A DNA stretch of 64,000 nt from Acidocella sp. (GTDB lineage: Bacteria > Pseudomonadota > Alphaproteobacteria > Acetobacterales > Acetobacteraceae). The stretch lies in NCBI GenBank assembly GCA_031291755.1, contig JARLIK010000021.1, positions 1 through 64,000 of the forward strand, read 5' to 3'. Both the position numbers and the translations under genes were made by a program. This document shows, in pieces, positions 53,628 through 61,680 of this stretch. Each line of letters starts with the position of its first letter. Position 1 is the first letter of the stretch. The notes beneath the pieces were generated by a model, which was not told the DNA's origin, did not search any database, and worked only from the letters and a program-made list of their open reading frames with translations.

Positions 53628-54401
53628 GTGAAGAACTGTCTCAAATGGATGGCCATGATTTGTCTGGCGTTACTAATCGTGCAGCCGGATGTTGCCCGGG
53701 CGGCGGAATTACGGGTGCTGACGACCGGCGCCATCAAGCCGATCCTAGAGGCGATGCTCCCGGCCTATGAACAGCAAAGCGGCAATAGTGTCACGGTGTT
53801 CAAAGACACGGCCGGCGGCGTGCTCAAACGGGTCGCGGCAGGCGAGAATTTCGATGTTATTCTGGCACCACCCAGCGTCATCACGGCGTTGATTGGCAGA
53901 GGCAAAGTTCTCCCCGGAAGCAAAATTGACCTCATCAAAGTCGGGGTCGGGGTCGCGGTAAAAGCAGGGACGCCGGAGCCTGATATTTCCAGCGTCGCCG
54001 CGTTCAAGCAAGCGCTGCTGGCGGCACATCATGTTACCTACATCGACCCCGCCTCCGGCGGTTCCAGTGGCATCTATCTGGCGAAACTGTTCCAAAAGCT
54101 TGGCATTGCGGCTGATATCAAATCGAAATCGGTGTTATCGGAGGGCGGCCTTTCGGCGACCAATTTAGTGTCGGGTCAGGCTGACATCGCCATCCAGCAA
54201 ATCAGCGAGCTGATGCTGGTGAAAGGCGTTACCGTGGTTGGCCCGCTGCCCGCCGCCATTCAAAACTACACGGTGTATTCGGGCGGTATCGGCGCGCATA
54301 CCCAGAAAAAAGCCGCGGCAAACGCCCTCCTGAAGCTCCTCGCCAGCCCGGCGGCAGTAAAATTGCTGCAGGAGAAAGGCATGGAACCGGCTGGTTCATG
54401 A
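53628..54401 (+). CDS. Periplasmic substrate-binding protein, ModA-like (orphan)
   Basis: 257 aa from the GTG at 53628, with GGAGGG upstream. A signal peptide ends VARA, and the mature chain starts AELRVLTTGAIKPILEAMLP. The fold text fits the ModA/solute-binding type 2 family (QQSGNSVTVFKDTAGGVLKR, YIDPASGGSSGIYLAKLFQK, QADIAIQQISELM). The anion is unknown. No permease or ATPase gene is adjacent, so it either serves a transporter elsewhere or has another role. Confidence 0.85.
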   Translation: MKNCLKWMAMICLALLIVQPDVARAAELRVLTTGAIKPILEAMLPAYEQQSGNSVTVFKDTAGGVLKRVAAGENFDVILAPPSVITALIGRGKVLPGSKIDLIKVGVGVAVKAGTPEPDISSVAAFKQALLAAHHVTYIDPASGGSSGIYLAKLFQKLGIAADIKSKSVLSEGGLSATNLVSGQADIAIQQISELMLVKGVTVVGPLPAAIQNYTVYSGGIGAHTQKKAAANALLKLLASPAAVKLLQEKGMEPAGS

Positions 54402-54561
54402 TCGGGTTTTAGTCCTGCCCACCTCTTGCGCGGCCACGGCGGCTGTGCTTAACGCTGCCCTCCCCTGCTGGGCGCGTGGCATCGCGCCTGGCTATGCTCG
54501 TTCCAATTTTGGAAGTGCCCAGACCCGGGCCGGAGCTGAAACCAACCCGAAGGGAGACCAC

Positions 54562-55035
54562 ATGCCGTTATATGAAACCGTGGTAATTACACGGAGCGAA
54601 ATTACGCAGGCGCAGGCTGATGCTGTCGCCGATGCGGTGATTGCCCAGCTCGAAACCGATGGCGGCGCTGTTAAAAAGCGCGAATATTGGGGCCTTCGCA
54701 GCCTGGCTTACCGGATCAAGAAAAACCGCAAGGGCCACTATATTCTTCTCGGCGTCGATGCTCCCTCCCCGGCAGTGCTGGAAATGGAGCGTCAATTGAC
54801 CCTGAATGAAGACGTACTGCGCTTCATGACCATCCGGATCGACGAAATCTCCGAGGAACCCTCGGTGATCCTGTCCCGCAAGTCTGATGACCGCGAGCGC
54901 GGCTTCCGTGGGCCCAAGCCCGCTGGCCGTTTTGAGACCGGCCGCAAGCGCGGCTATGATGAGCGCGAAGAGTTCCGCGCCCGCGACGAATTCCGCACTG
55001 ATCGCGAAGAATTCGGCATCGAGGAGGAAATTTAA
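54562..55035 (+). CDS. rpsF: 30S ribosomal protein bS6
   Basis: 157 aa from the ATG at 54562, preceded by AGGGAG. The bS6 core ([40 protein letters not shown]) is followed by an Arg/Glu-rich charged tail ([20 protein letters not shown]), common in alphaproteobacteria. It is the first gene of rpsF-rpsR-rplI. A 160-bp leader lies upstream and could hold the S6:S18-binding regulatory RNA known in other bacteria, but I could not draw it convincingly. Confidence 0.98.
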   Translation: MPLYETVVITRSEITQAQADAVADAVIAQLETDGGAVKKREYWGLRSLAYRIKKNRKGHYILLGVDAPSPAVLEMERQLTLNEDVLRFMTIRIDEISEEPSVILSRKSDDRERGFRGPKPAGRFETGRKRGYDEREEFRARDEFRTDREEFGIEEEI

Positions 55036-55310
55036 TGTCCGATTCAACTGAAACCAGCCCGGCCACCCGCCGGATGGCTGCCGGCGCCCGCAAGCCATTC
55101 TTCCGCCGCAAGAAATCCTGCCCGTTCGCGGGTCCGGATGCGCCGGTCATCGACTATAAGGACGTGCGTCTGCTGTCGCGCTTCCTCTCCGAGCGCGGCA
55201 AGATTGTGCCGTCGCGCATCACCGCCGTTTCCGGCAAGAAGCAGCGCGAGCTGGCGAAGGCGATCAAACGCGCCCGCTTCCTCGCTTTGCTCCCCTATGT
55301 GCTGAGCTGA
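55035..55310 (+). CDS. rpsR: 30S ribosomal protein bS18
   Basis: 91 aa, starting at an ATG that shares a base with the rpsF stop (TAATG). The conserved [40 protein letters not shown] and [20 protein letters not shown] blocks are all present. In the ribosome it binds next to bS6 on the platform; the gene order gives coupled synthesis. Confidence 0.98.
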   Translation: MSDSTETSPATRRMAAGARKPFFRRKKSCPFAGPDAPVIDYKDVRLLSRFLSERGKIVPSRITAVSGKKQRELAKAIKRARFLALLPYVLS

Positions 55311-55323
55311 GGGAACCAGACAA

Positions 55324-55890
55324 ATGGCAAACGTAGAACTGATCCTGCTCCAGCGCGTCGAGAAACTCGGCCAGATGGGCGAAATTGTGAAGGTGAAGCC
55401 GGGTTATGCCCGTAACTTCCTGCTGCCGCAGTCAAAGGCTGTGCGCGCCACCAAAGCCAACCGCGAGCGCTTCGAGCGTGAGCGGGTGAATTTGGAAGCG
55501 ATGAACCTGAAGCGCCGCGAGGAGGCCGAACGGGTCGCCGAGCGCGTGCAGGGTCTGAGCGTGGTGCTGATCCGCCAGGCCAGTGAAGCTGGCTCACTGT
55601 TCGGTTCGGTGTCGGCACGCGACTTGTCCGATGCCTGCACCGCCGCCGGCCTGACCATCGAACGCGCCCAGGTGCTGTTGCAGCACCCGATCAAGACGCT
55701 GGGTCTCTCCAAGGTGCGCGTGGCTTTGCACCCGGAAGTGACCCTCGAAGTCACCGTCAACGTCGCCCGTTCCACCGAGGAAGCTGCCAAGCAGGCCCGC
55801 GGTGAAGCTGTGGTGGCCGAAAAGGACGAAGCCCCTGAGCTTGGCCCGCTGTTTGGTGAGGAAGAAACCGCCGCACCCGCCGAAGCCTAA
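55324..55890 (+). CDS. rplI: 50S ribosomal protein bL9
   Basis: 188 aa. The N-terminal rRNA-binding domain ([40 protein letters not shown]) is joined by a long helix to the C-terminal domain ([38 protein letters not shown]). A charged C-terminal extension of about 35 residues is longer than in E. coli. It is the last gene of the operon, followed by a clear terminator. Confidence 0.98.
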   Translation: MANVELILLQRVEKLGQMGEIVKVKPGYARNFLLPQSKAVRATKANRERFERERVNLEAMNLKRREEAERVAERVQGLSVVLIRQASEAGSLFGSVSARDLSDACTAAGLTIERAQVLLQHPIKTLGLSKVRVALHPEVTLEVTVNVARSTEEAAKQARGEAVVAEKDEAPELGPLFGEEETAAPAEA

Positions 55891-55913
55891 AGCTCCCGGC
55901 AGTGCGATTTTTG

Positions 55914-55943
55914 AAACGGCCCTTGCATTGCAGGGGCCGTTTT
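55914..55943 (+). terminator. Intrinsic terminator of the rpsF-rpsR-rplI operon
   Basis: AAACGGCCC (55914-55922) pairs with GGGCCGTTT (55934-55942), with a short inner TGCA pairing, followed by TTTC. It lies 24 bp past the rplI stop. Confidence 0.88.
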
Positions 55944-56008
55944 CATTTTCCCCTTTATTTAGACGTCCCCACTAACTAAATGTAACCCATCGGCGTTGGG
56001 GGTTCTGG

Positions 56009-57256
56009 GTGATCAAAGCGCTAAAAACTCTTATGGACGGTATTTTGCGCGATTCCATCCGGCGCGGGCGGTTGCGCGTGGTCTGGCCGGATGACAGCGA
56101 GAGCCAGTATGGCGACGGCAACGGTCCTTCAGCCGCCATAAAAATCGGAGATTCCAAAACCCTGCTGCGGCTGATCTGGAACCCTGCCCTCACCTTTGGT
56201 GAAGCCTACATGGACCAGGGAGTGGTGCCGCTGGACGGTTCGATTTACGATGTTTTGAACGTGCTGCTGGTCAATGTCGGGCGCGGCTGGCGTGAGGTAT
56301 CGGTGTTGCGCTGGAACGTTAAGCTCGGCATGCTGCAACGGCGGTTTGAACAAGCCAACCACCTGCACAAAGCGCGGCGCAACGTGGCGCATCATTACGA
56401 TCTCAACGGCCGGCTGTATTCGCTGTTCCTGGACCGCGACCGGCAATATTCCTGCGCCTATTTCAAGCGCGGCGATGAAACGCTGGAGGAGGCGCAAACT
56501 GCCAAAAAGCGCCATATCGCGGCAAAACTACTACTCAACAAACCGGATTTAAGCGTGCTGGACATTGGCTGCGGTTGGGGCGGCATGGCGCTGACGTTAG
56601 CGCGCGAGTACGGCGCCAAGGTTACCGGCATCACCCTCTCGGGCGAGCAACTGCAGGAAGCTCGCACCCGCGCCGCCGCCGAGGGCTTGAGTGACCGCGT
56701 CACCTTCGAACTGATGGATTACCGGGCGGTCAACCAGACCTTTGACCGCATCGTTTCAGTCGGCATGTTTGAGCATGTCGGCGTGCCGAATTATCAGACC
56801 TATTTCGAAACCATCAAGCGCTGCCTGAAGCCCGACGGCGTGGCGCTGCTGCATTCCATCGGCCGGTTTGACGGTGCCTCCGCCACCAACCCCTGGATCG
56901 CCAAATATATTTTCCCCGGCGGCTATTCGCCGGCGTTATCGGAAGTGCTGGGCCCGATTGAGCAATCCGGCCTGCAAACCGCCGACATTGAAATACTGCG
57001 GCTGCATTACGCCAAAACCCTGGCGCATTGGCGCCGCCGCTTTGCCGCCAACCGCGACGCCATTGCGGCTTTGTACGACGAGCGTTTTTGCCGGATGTTC
57101 GAATTTTACCTGGCCGGCTCCGAACTAGCGTTCCGGGTCAACGACCATATGAATTTCCAAATCCAGCTCACCCACCGCAATGATGCCACACCACTAACCC
57201 GCGATTACATGGTGGAGGCAGAGCGGGCTGTGGCGTATTCGCAGGCAGCGGACTAG
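56009..57256 (+). CDS. cfa: Cyclopropane-fatty-acyl-phospholipid synthase
   Basis: 415 aa from a GTG at 56009; ATG at 56033 is a possible alternative. It methylates unsaturated acyl chains of membrane lipids, an adaptation to acid. The AdoMet site is LSVLDIGCGWGGMALTLARE near 182, preceded by the family block VAHHYDLNGRLYSLFLDRDR, and followed by VTGITLSGEQLQEARTRA and RIVSVGMFEHVGVPNYQTYF. An N-terminal lipid-binding domain is present. It is transcribed alone by spacing. Confidence 0.96.
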   Translation: MIKALKTLMDGILRDSIRRGRLRVVWPDDSESQYGDGNGPSAAIKIGDSKTLLRLIWNPALTFGEAYMDQGVVPLDGSIYDVLNVLLVNVGRGWREVSVLRWNVKLGMLQRRFEQANHLHKARRNVAHHYDLNGRLYSLFLDRDRQYSCAYFKRGDETLEEAQTAKKRHIAAKLLLNKPDLSVLDIGCGWGGMALTLAREYGAKVTGITLSGEQLQEARTRAAAEGLSDRVTFELMDYRAVNQTFDRIVSVGMFEHVGVPNYQTYFETIKRCLKPDGVALLHSIGRFDGASATNPWIAKYIFPGGYSPALSEVLGPIEQSGLQTADIEILRLHYAKTLAHWRRRFAANRDAIAALYDERFCRMFEFYLAGSELAFRVNDHMNFQIQLTHRNDATPLTRDYMVEAERAVAYSQAAD

Positions 57257-57265
57257 CCTGCTCTC

Positions 57266-58060
57266 ATGAACATATTTTTTTGGCGCCGGACCAGAATTCC
57301 GGTGATTTCTCTGCGCGGCATCATCGCGGCCAGAGCCGGTTCCATCAATATTGGCGCTTACACCGATGTAATTGAGCGCGGCTTTGCGCTGGCTAAAAAG
57401 TCCAACTATTTGATCCTCGCCATTGAAAGCCCCGGTGGCTCGGCGGTGCAATCGGACCTGATCGGGCAATTGATCCGCCGGCGGGCAGCCGAAACCAAGG
57501 TCAAGGTCGTGGCGGTGATCGGCGATGTCGGGGCTTCTGGCGGCTATTGGCTGGCGTGTGCGGCAGATGAAATTTACGCCAACCGGCTCTCGATTGTCGG
57601 TTCCATCGGCGTCATCACCGGCGGCTTTGGTTTGGATAAATTCATCGCCCGCTACGAGATCGAACGGCGGCTTTTCACCGCTGGCGACAACAAAGCCCGG
57701 ATGGAGACATTTTCACCGTTACGGCCGCAAGACGAAGCCTTCACCCGCGCCTTGCTGGAGCAAGCGCATGGCATGTTCAAAGACTGGGTGCGCGAACGCC
57801 GTGGCGCGGCGCTGACTGCCCCCGATGAAGCGGTGTTCGACGGCGGCTACATGCTGGGCGAGAGTGCAAAAACGCTAGGCCTGATCGACGAATTCGGCGA
57901 TATCGACAGCGTGCTGACAATCATCGGCGGCCCCAAAGCCAAGCCAGTCTGGCTAAAGCCAAAACGCCCCCGCGGCCTGCTGCGCCTGCTCACCCGCACC
58001 TCAATCGAAGCCGCCCTGGACACCATCGAAGCCAGGCTGAACACCCCCGGCCTGAAATAA
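57266..58060 (+). CDS. S49-family signal peptide peptidase-like protein (SppA-like)
   Basis: 264 aa, the short single-domain form. The nucleophile Ser lies in GDVGASGGYWLACAADEIYA near residue 92 and the general-base Lys in LFTAGDNKARMETFS near 143, with ESPGGSAVQSDLIGQLIRRR near 52. It has no long N-terminal anchor. It could act on signal-peptide remnants or membrane proteins. It follows cfa by 9 bp and ends at a bidirectional terminator. Confidence 0.93.
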   Translation: MNIFFWRRTRIPVISLRGIIAARAGSINIGAYTDVIERGFALAKKSNYLILAIESPGGSAVQSDLIGQLIRRRAAETKVKVVAVIGDVGASGGYWLACAADEIYANRLSIVGSIGVITGGFGLDKFIARYEIERRLFTAGDNKARMETFSPLRPQDEAFTRALLEQAHGMFKDWVRERRGAALTAPDEAVFDGGYMLGESAKTLGLIDEFGDIDSVLTIIGGPKAKPVWLKPKRPRGLLRLLTRTSIEAALDTIEARLNTPGLK

Positions 58061-58092
58061 AAAAAGCGCCCGGCAAATACCGGGCGATTTTT
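58061..58092. terminator. Bidirectional intrinsic terminator
   Basis: CGCCCGG (58067-58073) pairs with CCGGGCG (58080-58086) around CAAATA, with A-run before and T-run after. It separates the S49 peptidase gene (plus) from the convergent rpmE (minus). Confidence 0.9.
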
Positions 58093-58146
58093 AAAAACGG
58101 GTTGCCACGGCCGCTTTGCGGCCTCGCAATGACGGGAAAGGCCGGA

Positions 58147-58374
58147 TTACTCTTTTCTTTTCCCGATCGAGGCGAACTTCTTGTTGAACTTGGCGACCTG
58201 GCCGCCGGTGTCCATCACGCGCTGCACGCCGGTCCACGCCGGATGCGACTTCGGATCGATATCTAGGCGCAGCGTGTCGCCAGCTTTGCCCATGCACGAC
58301 ATGGTCTTGAATTCGGTACCATCGGTCATGATGATGTTGATCTCGTGGTATTCCGGATGAATATTAGGTTTCAC
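58147..58374 (-). CDS. rpmE: 50S ribosomal protein bL31
   Basis: 75 aa, starting at GTG. KPNIHPEYHEINIIMTDGTE, DIDPKSHPAWTG and VAKFNKKFASIG are the bL31 text. Only one Cys is present, so this is the form without the zinc-binding Cys set. It is monocistronic, convergent with the S49 peptidase gene. Confidence 0.97.
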   Translation of the reverse strand: MKPNIHPEYHEINIIMTDGTEFKTMSCMGKAGDTLRLDIDPKSHPAWTGVQRVMDTGGQVAKFNKKFASIGKRKE

Positions 58375-58461
58375 CGTGTCAGCTCCAAAATAAAACAGCC
58401 GCCGATCCCGACCGGCAGCAAAGTGGCGCGTTTAGCCGCATAGGGCCGTCAAAGCAAGGCT

Positions 58462-59313
58462 TCAGGCGATAAAATGTGATTTTGCGAAGGCGGCGGCTGC
58501 ATCCATGGCCTGCCTTGCCTCGGGCAGCATGAATTGGAATAATTGCCATACGTGAGGCATGTTATCGGCCACCGTCAGGCTCACCTCCACCCCAGCCGCC
58601 CGCGCACGCGCGGCCAAACGTGTCGCATCATCGCGCAGCACCTCGGCCTCGCCCACCGTGATAAACAACGGCGGAAAGCCTGCAAAGTTGCCGTACAGCG
58701 GCGAGGCCAGCGGGTTTTTGGCATCAGCGCCGTTCAGATAAAACGCCGCGCCATCGGCCATGGTGTTTCCCGCCAGCATGGAATCGCGCCGCTGGTTGGT
58801 TTTGATGGTCTCGCCGGTGATGGCGAGGTCAGTCCAGGGCGAGAACACCAGACATGAGGAGGGCAGCGGCAACCCGGCCTGTTTAGCCGCCAGCAGCACC
58901 GCCAGCGCCAGCCCGCCACCGGCGGAATCGCCGCCGACCGACAGCGCCCCTGGAGCAATGCCGGAGTCCAGCAAGCCTTTATACGCGGCCAGACCATCAT
59001 CCACCGCCGCCGGGAACGGGTGTTCCGGAGCCAGCCGGTAATCAGGGGTGAAAACCTTAAGGCCCTGGTTGGCGTAGCTGCCGGTAATCGCCCGATGAGT
59101 TTTGGGCGAGCAGGCCATGTAGCCGCCACCATGCAGATACAGCAGCGTACCCGCCGCGATGCCGCCGGCCTGCGCCCACTCACCCGCCATGCCGCCGACG
59201 TTGCCAGGGCTGAAGCTGGCACCGCGCGGTGGCGGCAAGACCGAGCCAAAAGCCTTGCGAACATCCTGCGCCGTGCGCGCCTTGGCCAGCTTGCGCTTCA
59301 CCTGCAGCCGCAC
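58462..59313 (-). CDS. HSL-type alpha/beta-hydrolase (esterase), N-terminus disrupted by frameshift
   Basis: The 283-aa frame, from a GTG, holds an intact hormone-sensitive-lipase-type core: HGGGY oxyanion loop near residue 61, GDSAGGG with the nucleophile Ser near 130, and the C-terminal Asp/His (ITVGEAEVLRDDATRL, VADNMPHVWQLF). It would hydrolyse small acyl esters. The natural start seems to be an ATG at 59357 in another frame. An 8-bp tandem duplication at 59330-59345 shifts that frame into an early stop after 11 codons; removing one copy would give a continuous MPSWQSYVLNFTV... protein. The protein may still be made from a downstream codon. Confidence 0.85.
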   Translation of the reverse strand: MRLQVKRKLAKARTAQDVRKAFGSVLPPPRGASFSPGNVGGMAGEWAQAGGIAAGTLLYLHGGGYMACSPKTHRAITGSYANQGLKVFTPDYRLAPEHPFPAAVDDGLAAYKGLLDSGIAPGALSVGGDSAGGGLALAVLLAAKQAGLPLPSSCLVFSPWTDLAITGETIKTNQRRDSMLAGNTMADGAAFYLNGADAKNPLASPLYGNFAGFPPLFITVGEAEVLRDDATRLAARARAAGVEVSLTVADNMPHVWQLFQFMLPEARQAMDAAAAFAKSHFIA

Positions 59314-59329
59314 TGTGAAATTCAGGACG

Positions 59330-59345
59330 TAGGATTGTAGGATTG
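59330..59345. repeat. 8-bp tandem duplication in the esterase 5' region
   Basis: TAGGATTG occurs twice in direct succession (59330-59337, 59338-59345). The length is not a multiple of three, so it changes frame between the ATG at 59357 and the esterase body. It could be a slippage mutation, a reversible switch, or an assembly error. Confidence 0.85.
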
Positions 59346-59453
59346 CCAGCTTGGCATTGGTTCAGGCTCCGTGGGTTTATACATGTGATGTCGCCCCACT
59401 TGGCGAAATCCGCAAGGCGCGTATGGGTGAGGCTGAAAAATACCAGGGGCGCG

Positions 59454-59801
59454 ATGGTCCGGTCGATTATGATGCTGCTGCTCTGCCAACTGGCCGGCAC
59501 TGTGGTGCAGGAAGGCACCGGCCTGCCGATTCCCGGCCCGGTAATGGGGCTGGTGCTGCTGCTGGGGCTGTTGATCTGGCGTGGCGGGCCCAGTCAATCG
59601 CTGCACGACACCGCCGGGGGATTCCTGAAATATCTCGGGCTGTTGTTCGTCCCCGCCGGGGTGGGCGTGGTGACCGAGTTGCAGGTACTGAAAGCCAATG
59701 CCCTGGCCATTGCGGTGGCGATTCCGGTTTCCACCATTCTGGGGCTGGTGGTGACCGGCGTGCTGATGCAACGCTTATTGCGGGGCAAGGCCGATGCATA
59801 G
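59454..59801 (+). CDS. lrgA: LrgA/CidA-family holin-like membrane protein
   Basis: 115 aa from the ATG at 59454, with AGGGG just upstream; a longer in-frame N-terminus is less likely. Four helices carry the family text LLLCQLAGTVVQEGTGLPIP, GPVMGLVLLLGLLIW and FLKYLGLLFVPAGVGVVTEL. LrgA/CidA proteins are linked to murein hydrolase export, cell lysis and acetate/pyruvate metabolism. Its last 8 bases overlap the lrgB start, so the pair is co-translated. Confidence 0.93.
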   Translation: MVRSIMMLLLCQLAGTVVQEGTGLPIPGPVMGLVLLLGLLIWRGGPSQSLHDTAGGFLKYLGLLFVPAGVGVVTELQVLKANALAIAVAIPVSTILGLVVTGVLMQRLLRGKADA

Positions 59802-60528
59802 CATCCTGCCGCTGCCGTTTTTCCATGTCTGGTCGTACCTGCAAACCCAGCCGCTGATGGGGCTGACCGCCACGCTCTGCACCTGGGAACTGGCCTGCTT
59901 CATCGACATCAAAGCCGGGCATAAACCGATCACCAACCCAACATTTCTATCAATCACCTTGCTGGCCTGCGCATTGCTGGTCACCGGCACGCCCTACAGC
60001 GCGTACTTCAACGGTGCGCAATATGTGCATTTCCTGCTCGGGCCGGCCACCGTCGCGCTGGCGATTCCGATGTATGCCAACCGCCATTCGATTAAAAAGC
60101 ATTTTGTGCCGATTTTCATCTCGCTCACCACCGGCTCGATCGTCGCCGCCGTCTCCGCCATGCTGATCGCCCGCGCGTTGGGCGCCCCGCATGACGTGCT
60201 GGTCTCCTTGGGGCCAAAATCGGTCACCACCCCGATTGCGATGGCCGTCGCGCAAAATCTCGGCGGCCAGCCGCCACTCACTGCGGTATTCGTGATGATC
60301 ACCGGCGTGTTCGGGGCCATTATCTGCACGGGTGTATTCTGGCTGGTGCGGGTGAAGGACTGGCGGGCGCAGGGGCTGGCGGCGGGTACGGCAGCGCACG
60401 GGCTGGCCACCGCCCGGATGATCCTGATCAATGAAACCGCCGGGGCCTATGGCGGCGTCGCCATCGGGCTGAATGGTATCATTACCTCAATCATGCTGCC
60501 GCTACTGGTAAATATCTTCGGGTTTTAG
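59794..60528 (+). CDS. lrgB: LrgB-family membrane protein
   Basis: 244 aa with about seven helices. The conserved segments YVHFLLGPATVALAIPMYAN, LGPKSVTTPIAMAVAQNLGG and AAHGLATARMILINETAGAY identify LrgB/CidB. It works with LrgA in the inner membrane. In some bacteria and plants the pair relates to glycolate or other 2-hydroxy/oxo-acid transport. It is directly overlapped with lrgA. Confidence 0.95.
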   Translation: MHSILPLPFFHVWSYLQTQPLMGLTATLCTWELACFIDIKAGHKPITNPTFLSITLLACALLVTGTPYSAYFNGAQYVHFLLGPATVALAIPMYANRHSIKKHFVPIFISLTTGSIVAAVSAMLIARALGAPHDVLVSLGPKSVTTPIAMAVAQNLGGQPPLTAVFVMITGVFGAIICTGVFWLVRVKDWRAQGLAAGTAAHGLATARMILINETAGAYGGVAIGLNGIITSIMLPLLVNIFGF

Positions 60529-60604
60529 TTGCCCGATGTTGCCGTATATGGCAGTCTAATCCAGCAAACGTGAATCAATCACGGCACGACCAAAAGGAAA
60601 CCCC

Positions 60605-61156
60605 ATGAAACGCCTGCTGCTCTTGAGCGCCCTTGCCCTGCCGAATGCCGCCCTCGCCGCCCCGATGATCCTGCCGCTGACCGCCGGGGACATGCTGGCG
60701 CAGACCCATTCGCATGCCATCATCATCAACATCACCGGCACCTACCGCGAACTCGCCGGCACGCTGAATTACGACCTGGCCGCCAAAACCTGCGACATCA
60801 ACGTCACCTTCCAGGTCAAAAGCCTGACCTCGCCAAACGCCCTCATCCGCTCGCAAACCATGAGCAAGGATTTTTTGGACCCGGACGACTACCCGACCAC
60901 CAGCTTCACCGGCACCTGCCAAGCTAACGGTACAGAATTGGTGGGCAACCTGACCCTGCATGGCGAAACGCATCCGTTCACCATGGCGATCACCTATATC
61001 AAAACCGGCGACGCGATCACCGCCCTCCATACCGAGGGCACGCTGAACCGCTATGATTGGGGCCTGAACGGCCTGACCTTTACCGTGGGCAAAAACATCC
61101 GCGTCACCAATGATATTTCCTTGAACGGTCAACCGCCACAAGCACCACCTTCGTAG
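60605..61156 (+). CDS. YceI-family periplasmic protein
   Basis: 183 aa with AAAAGGA before the ATG. A signal peptide ends AALA. The mature protein has the YceI lipocalin-like pattern: KTCDINVTFQVKSLTSPN, RSQTMSKDFLDPDDYPTTSF, GNLTLHGETHPFTMAITYIK. YceI proteins bind polyisoprenoids or similar lipids in the periplasm and are often acid- or stress-induced. It is monocistronic, convergent with the flavin reductase gene. Confidence 0.92.
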   Translation: MKRLLLLSALALPNAALAAPMILPLTAGDMLAQTHSHAIIINITGTYRELAGTLNYDLAAKTCDINVTFQVKSLTSPNALIRSQTMSKDFLDPDDYPTTSFTGTCQANGTELVGNLTLHGETHPFTMAITYIKTGDAITALHTEGTLNRYDWGLNGLTFTVGKNIRVTNDISLNGQPPQAPPS

Positions 61157-61162
61157 ATTCTA

Positions 61163-61672
61163 CTAAGCCGCCTTGGGGTTGATCGGGTGGTAAGACCGCC
61201 CATGGTAGATCAGCCCGGAGGGTGCGGTGCCAAGGTTAATAGACTGCACGGTGCAGAAAAACACGCTGTGGGTGCCGATCTCGGTGATCTGATCAACAAG
61301 GCAGTCAAAACTGGCGGCGGCGTTGGTGAGCACCGGCGCCCCGGTGGTCAGGCGCTGCCAACTAGCCATGGCGAAGCGTTCCGCCATCGGGATATCCCCG
61401 ACGCTGGCAAACACCGGCGAGAGTTCCTCATGCTCCGGTGCGAGCACATTGACGCATAAAAACCCCGCCGCCTTGAAGATGGGATTCAGCTTGGCGTTGC
61501 GGTTCATGCACATCAGCAGGGTCGGCGGCGTGTCAGTAACACTGCAAACCGCCGAGGCGGTGAAACCCACATCGCCTTCCGGCCCGGTGGTGGTGATAAT
61601 GTTAACGGCAGCTCCCAGGCGCGACATCGCCTCGCGGTAGGCTTGCTGGGTGGCGGCGATAATTTCGGTCAT
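61163..61672 (-). CDS. Flavin reductase-like (HpaC-type) protein
   Basis: 169 aa. The split-barrel flavin-binding family is shown by YREAMSRLGAAVNIITTTGP, GFTASAVCSVTDTPPTLLMC, GFLCVNVLAPEHEELSPVFA and THSVFFCTVQSINLGTAPSG. Such enzymes reduce free FMN or FAD with NAD(P)H, commonly for a partner monooxygenase. No monooxygenase gene is adjacent. It begins 8 bp past the dinB stop on the same strand. Confidence 0.93.
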   Translation of the reverse strand: MTEIIAATQQAYREAMSRLGAAVNIITTTGPEGDVGFTASAVCSVTDTPPTLLMCMNRNAKLNPIFKAAGFLCVNVLAPEHEELSPVFASVGDIPMAERFAMASWQRLTTGAPVLTNAAASFDCLVDQITEIGTHSVFFCTVQSINLGTAPSGLIYHGRSYHPINPKAA

Positions 61673-61680
61673 GGTGTAAG

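Noticed and set aside
54402-54561. Possible S6:S18-binding leader RNA upstream of rpsF
   Set aside because: The position is right, but I could not draw the conserved structure with confidence. A covariance-model search would decide.
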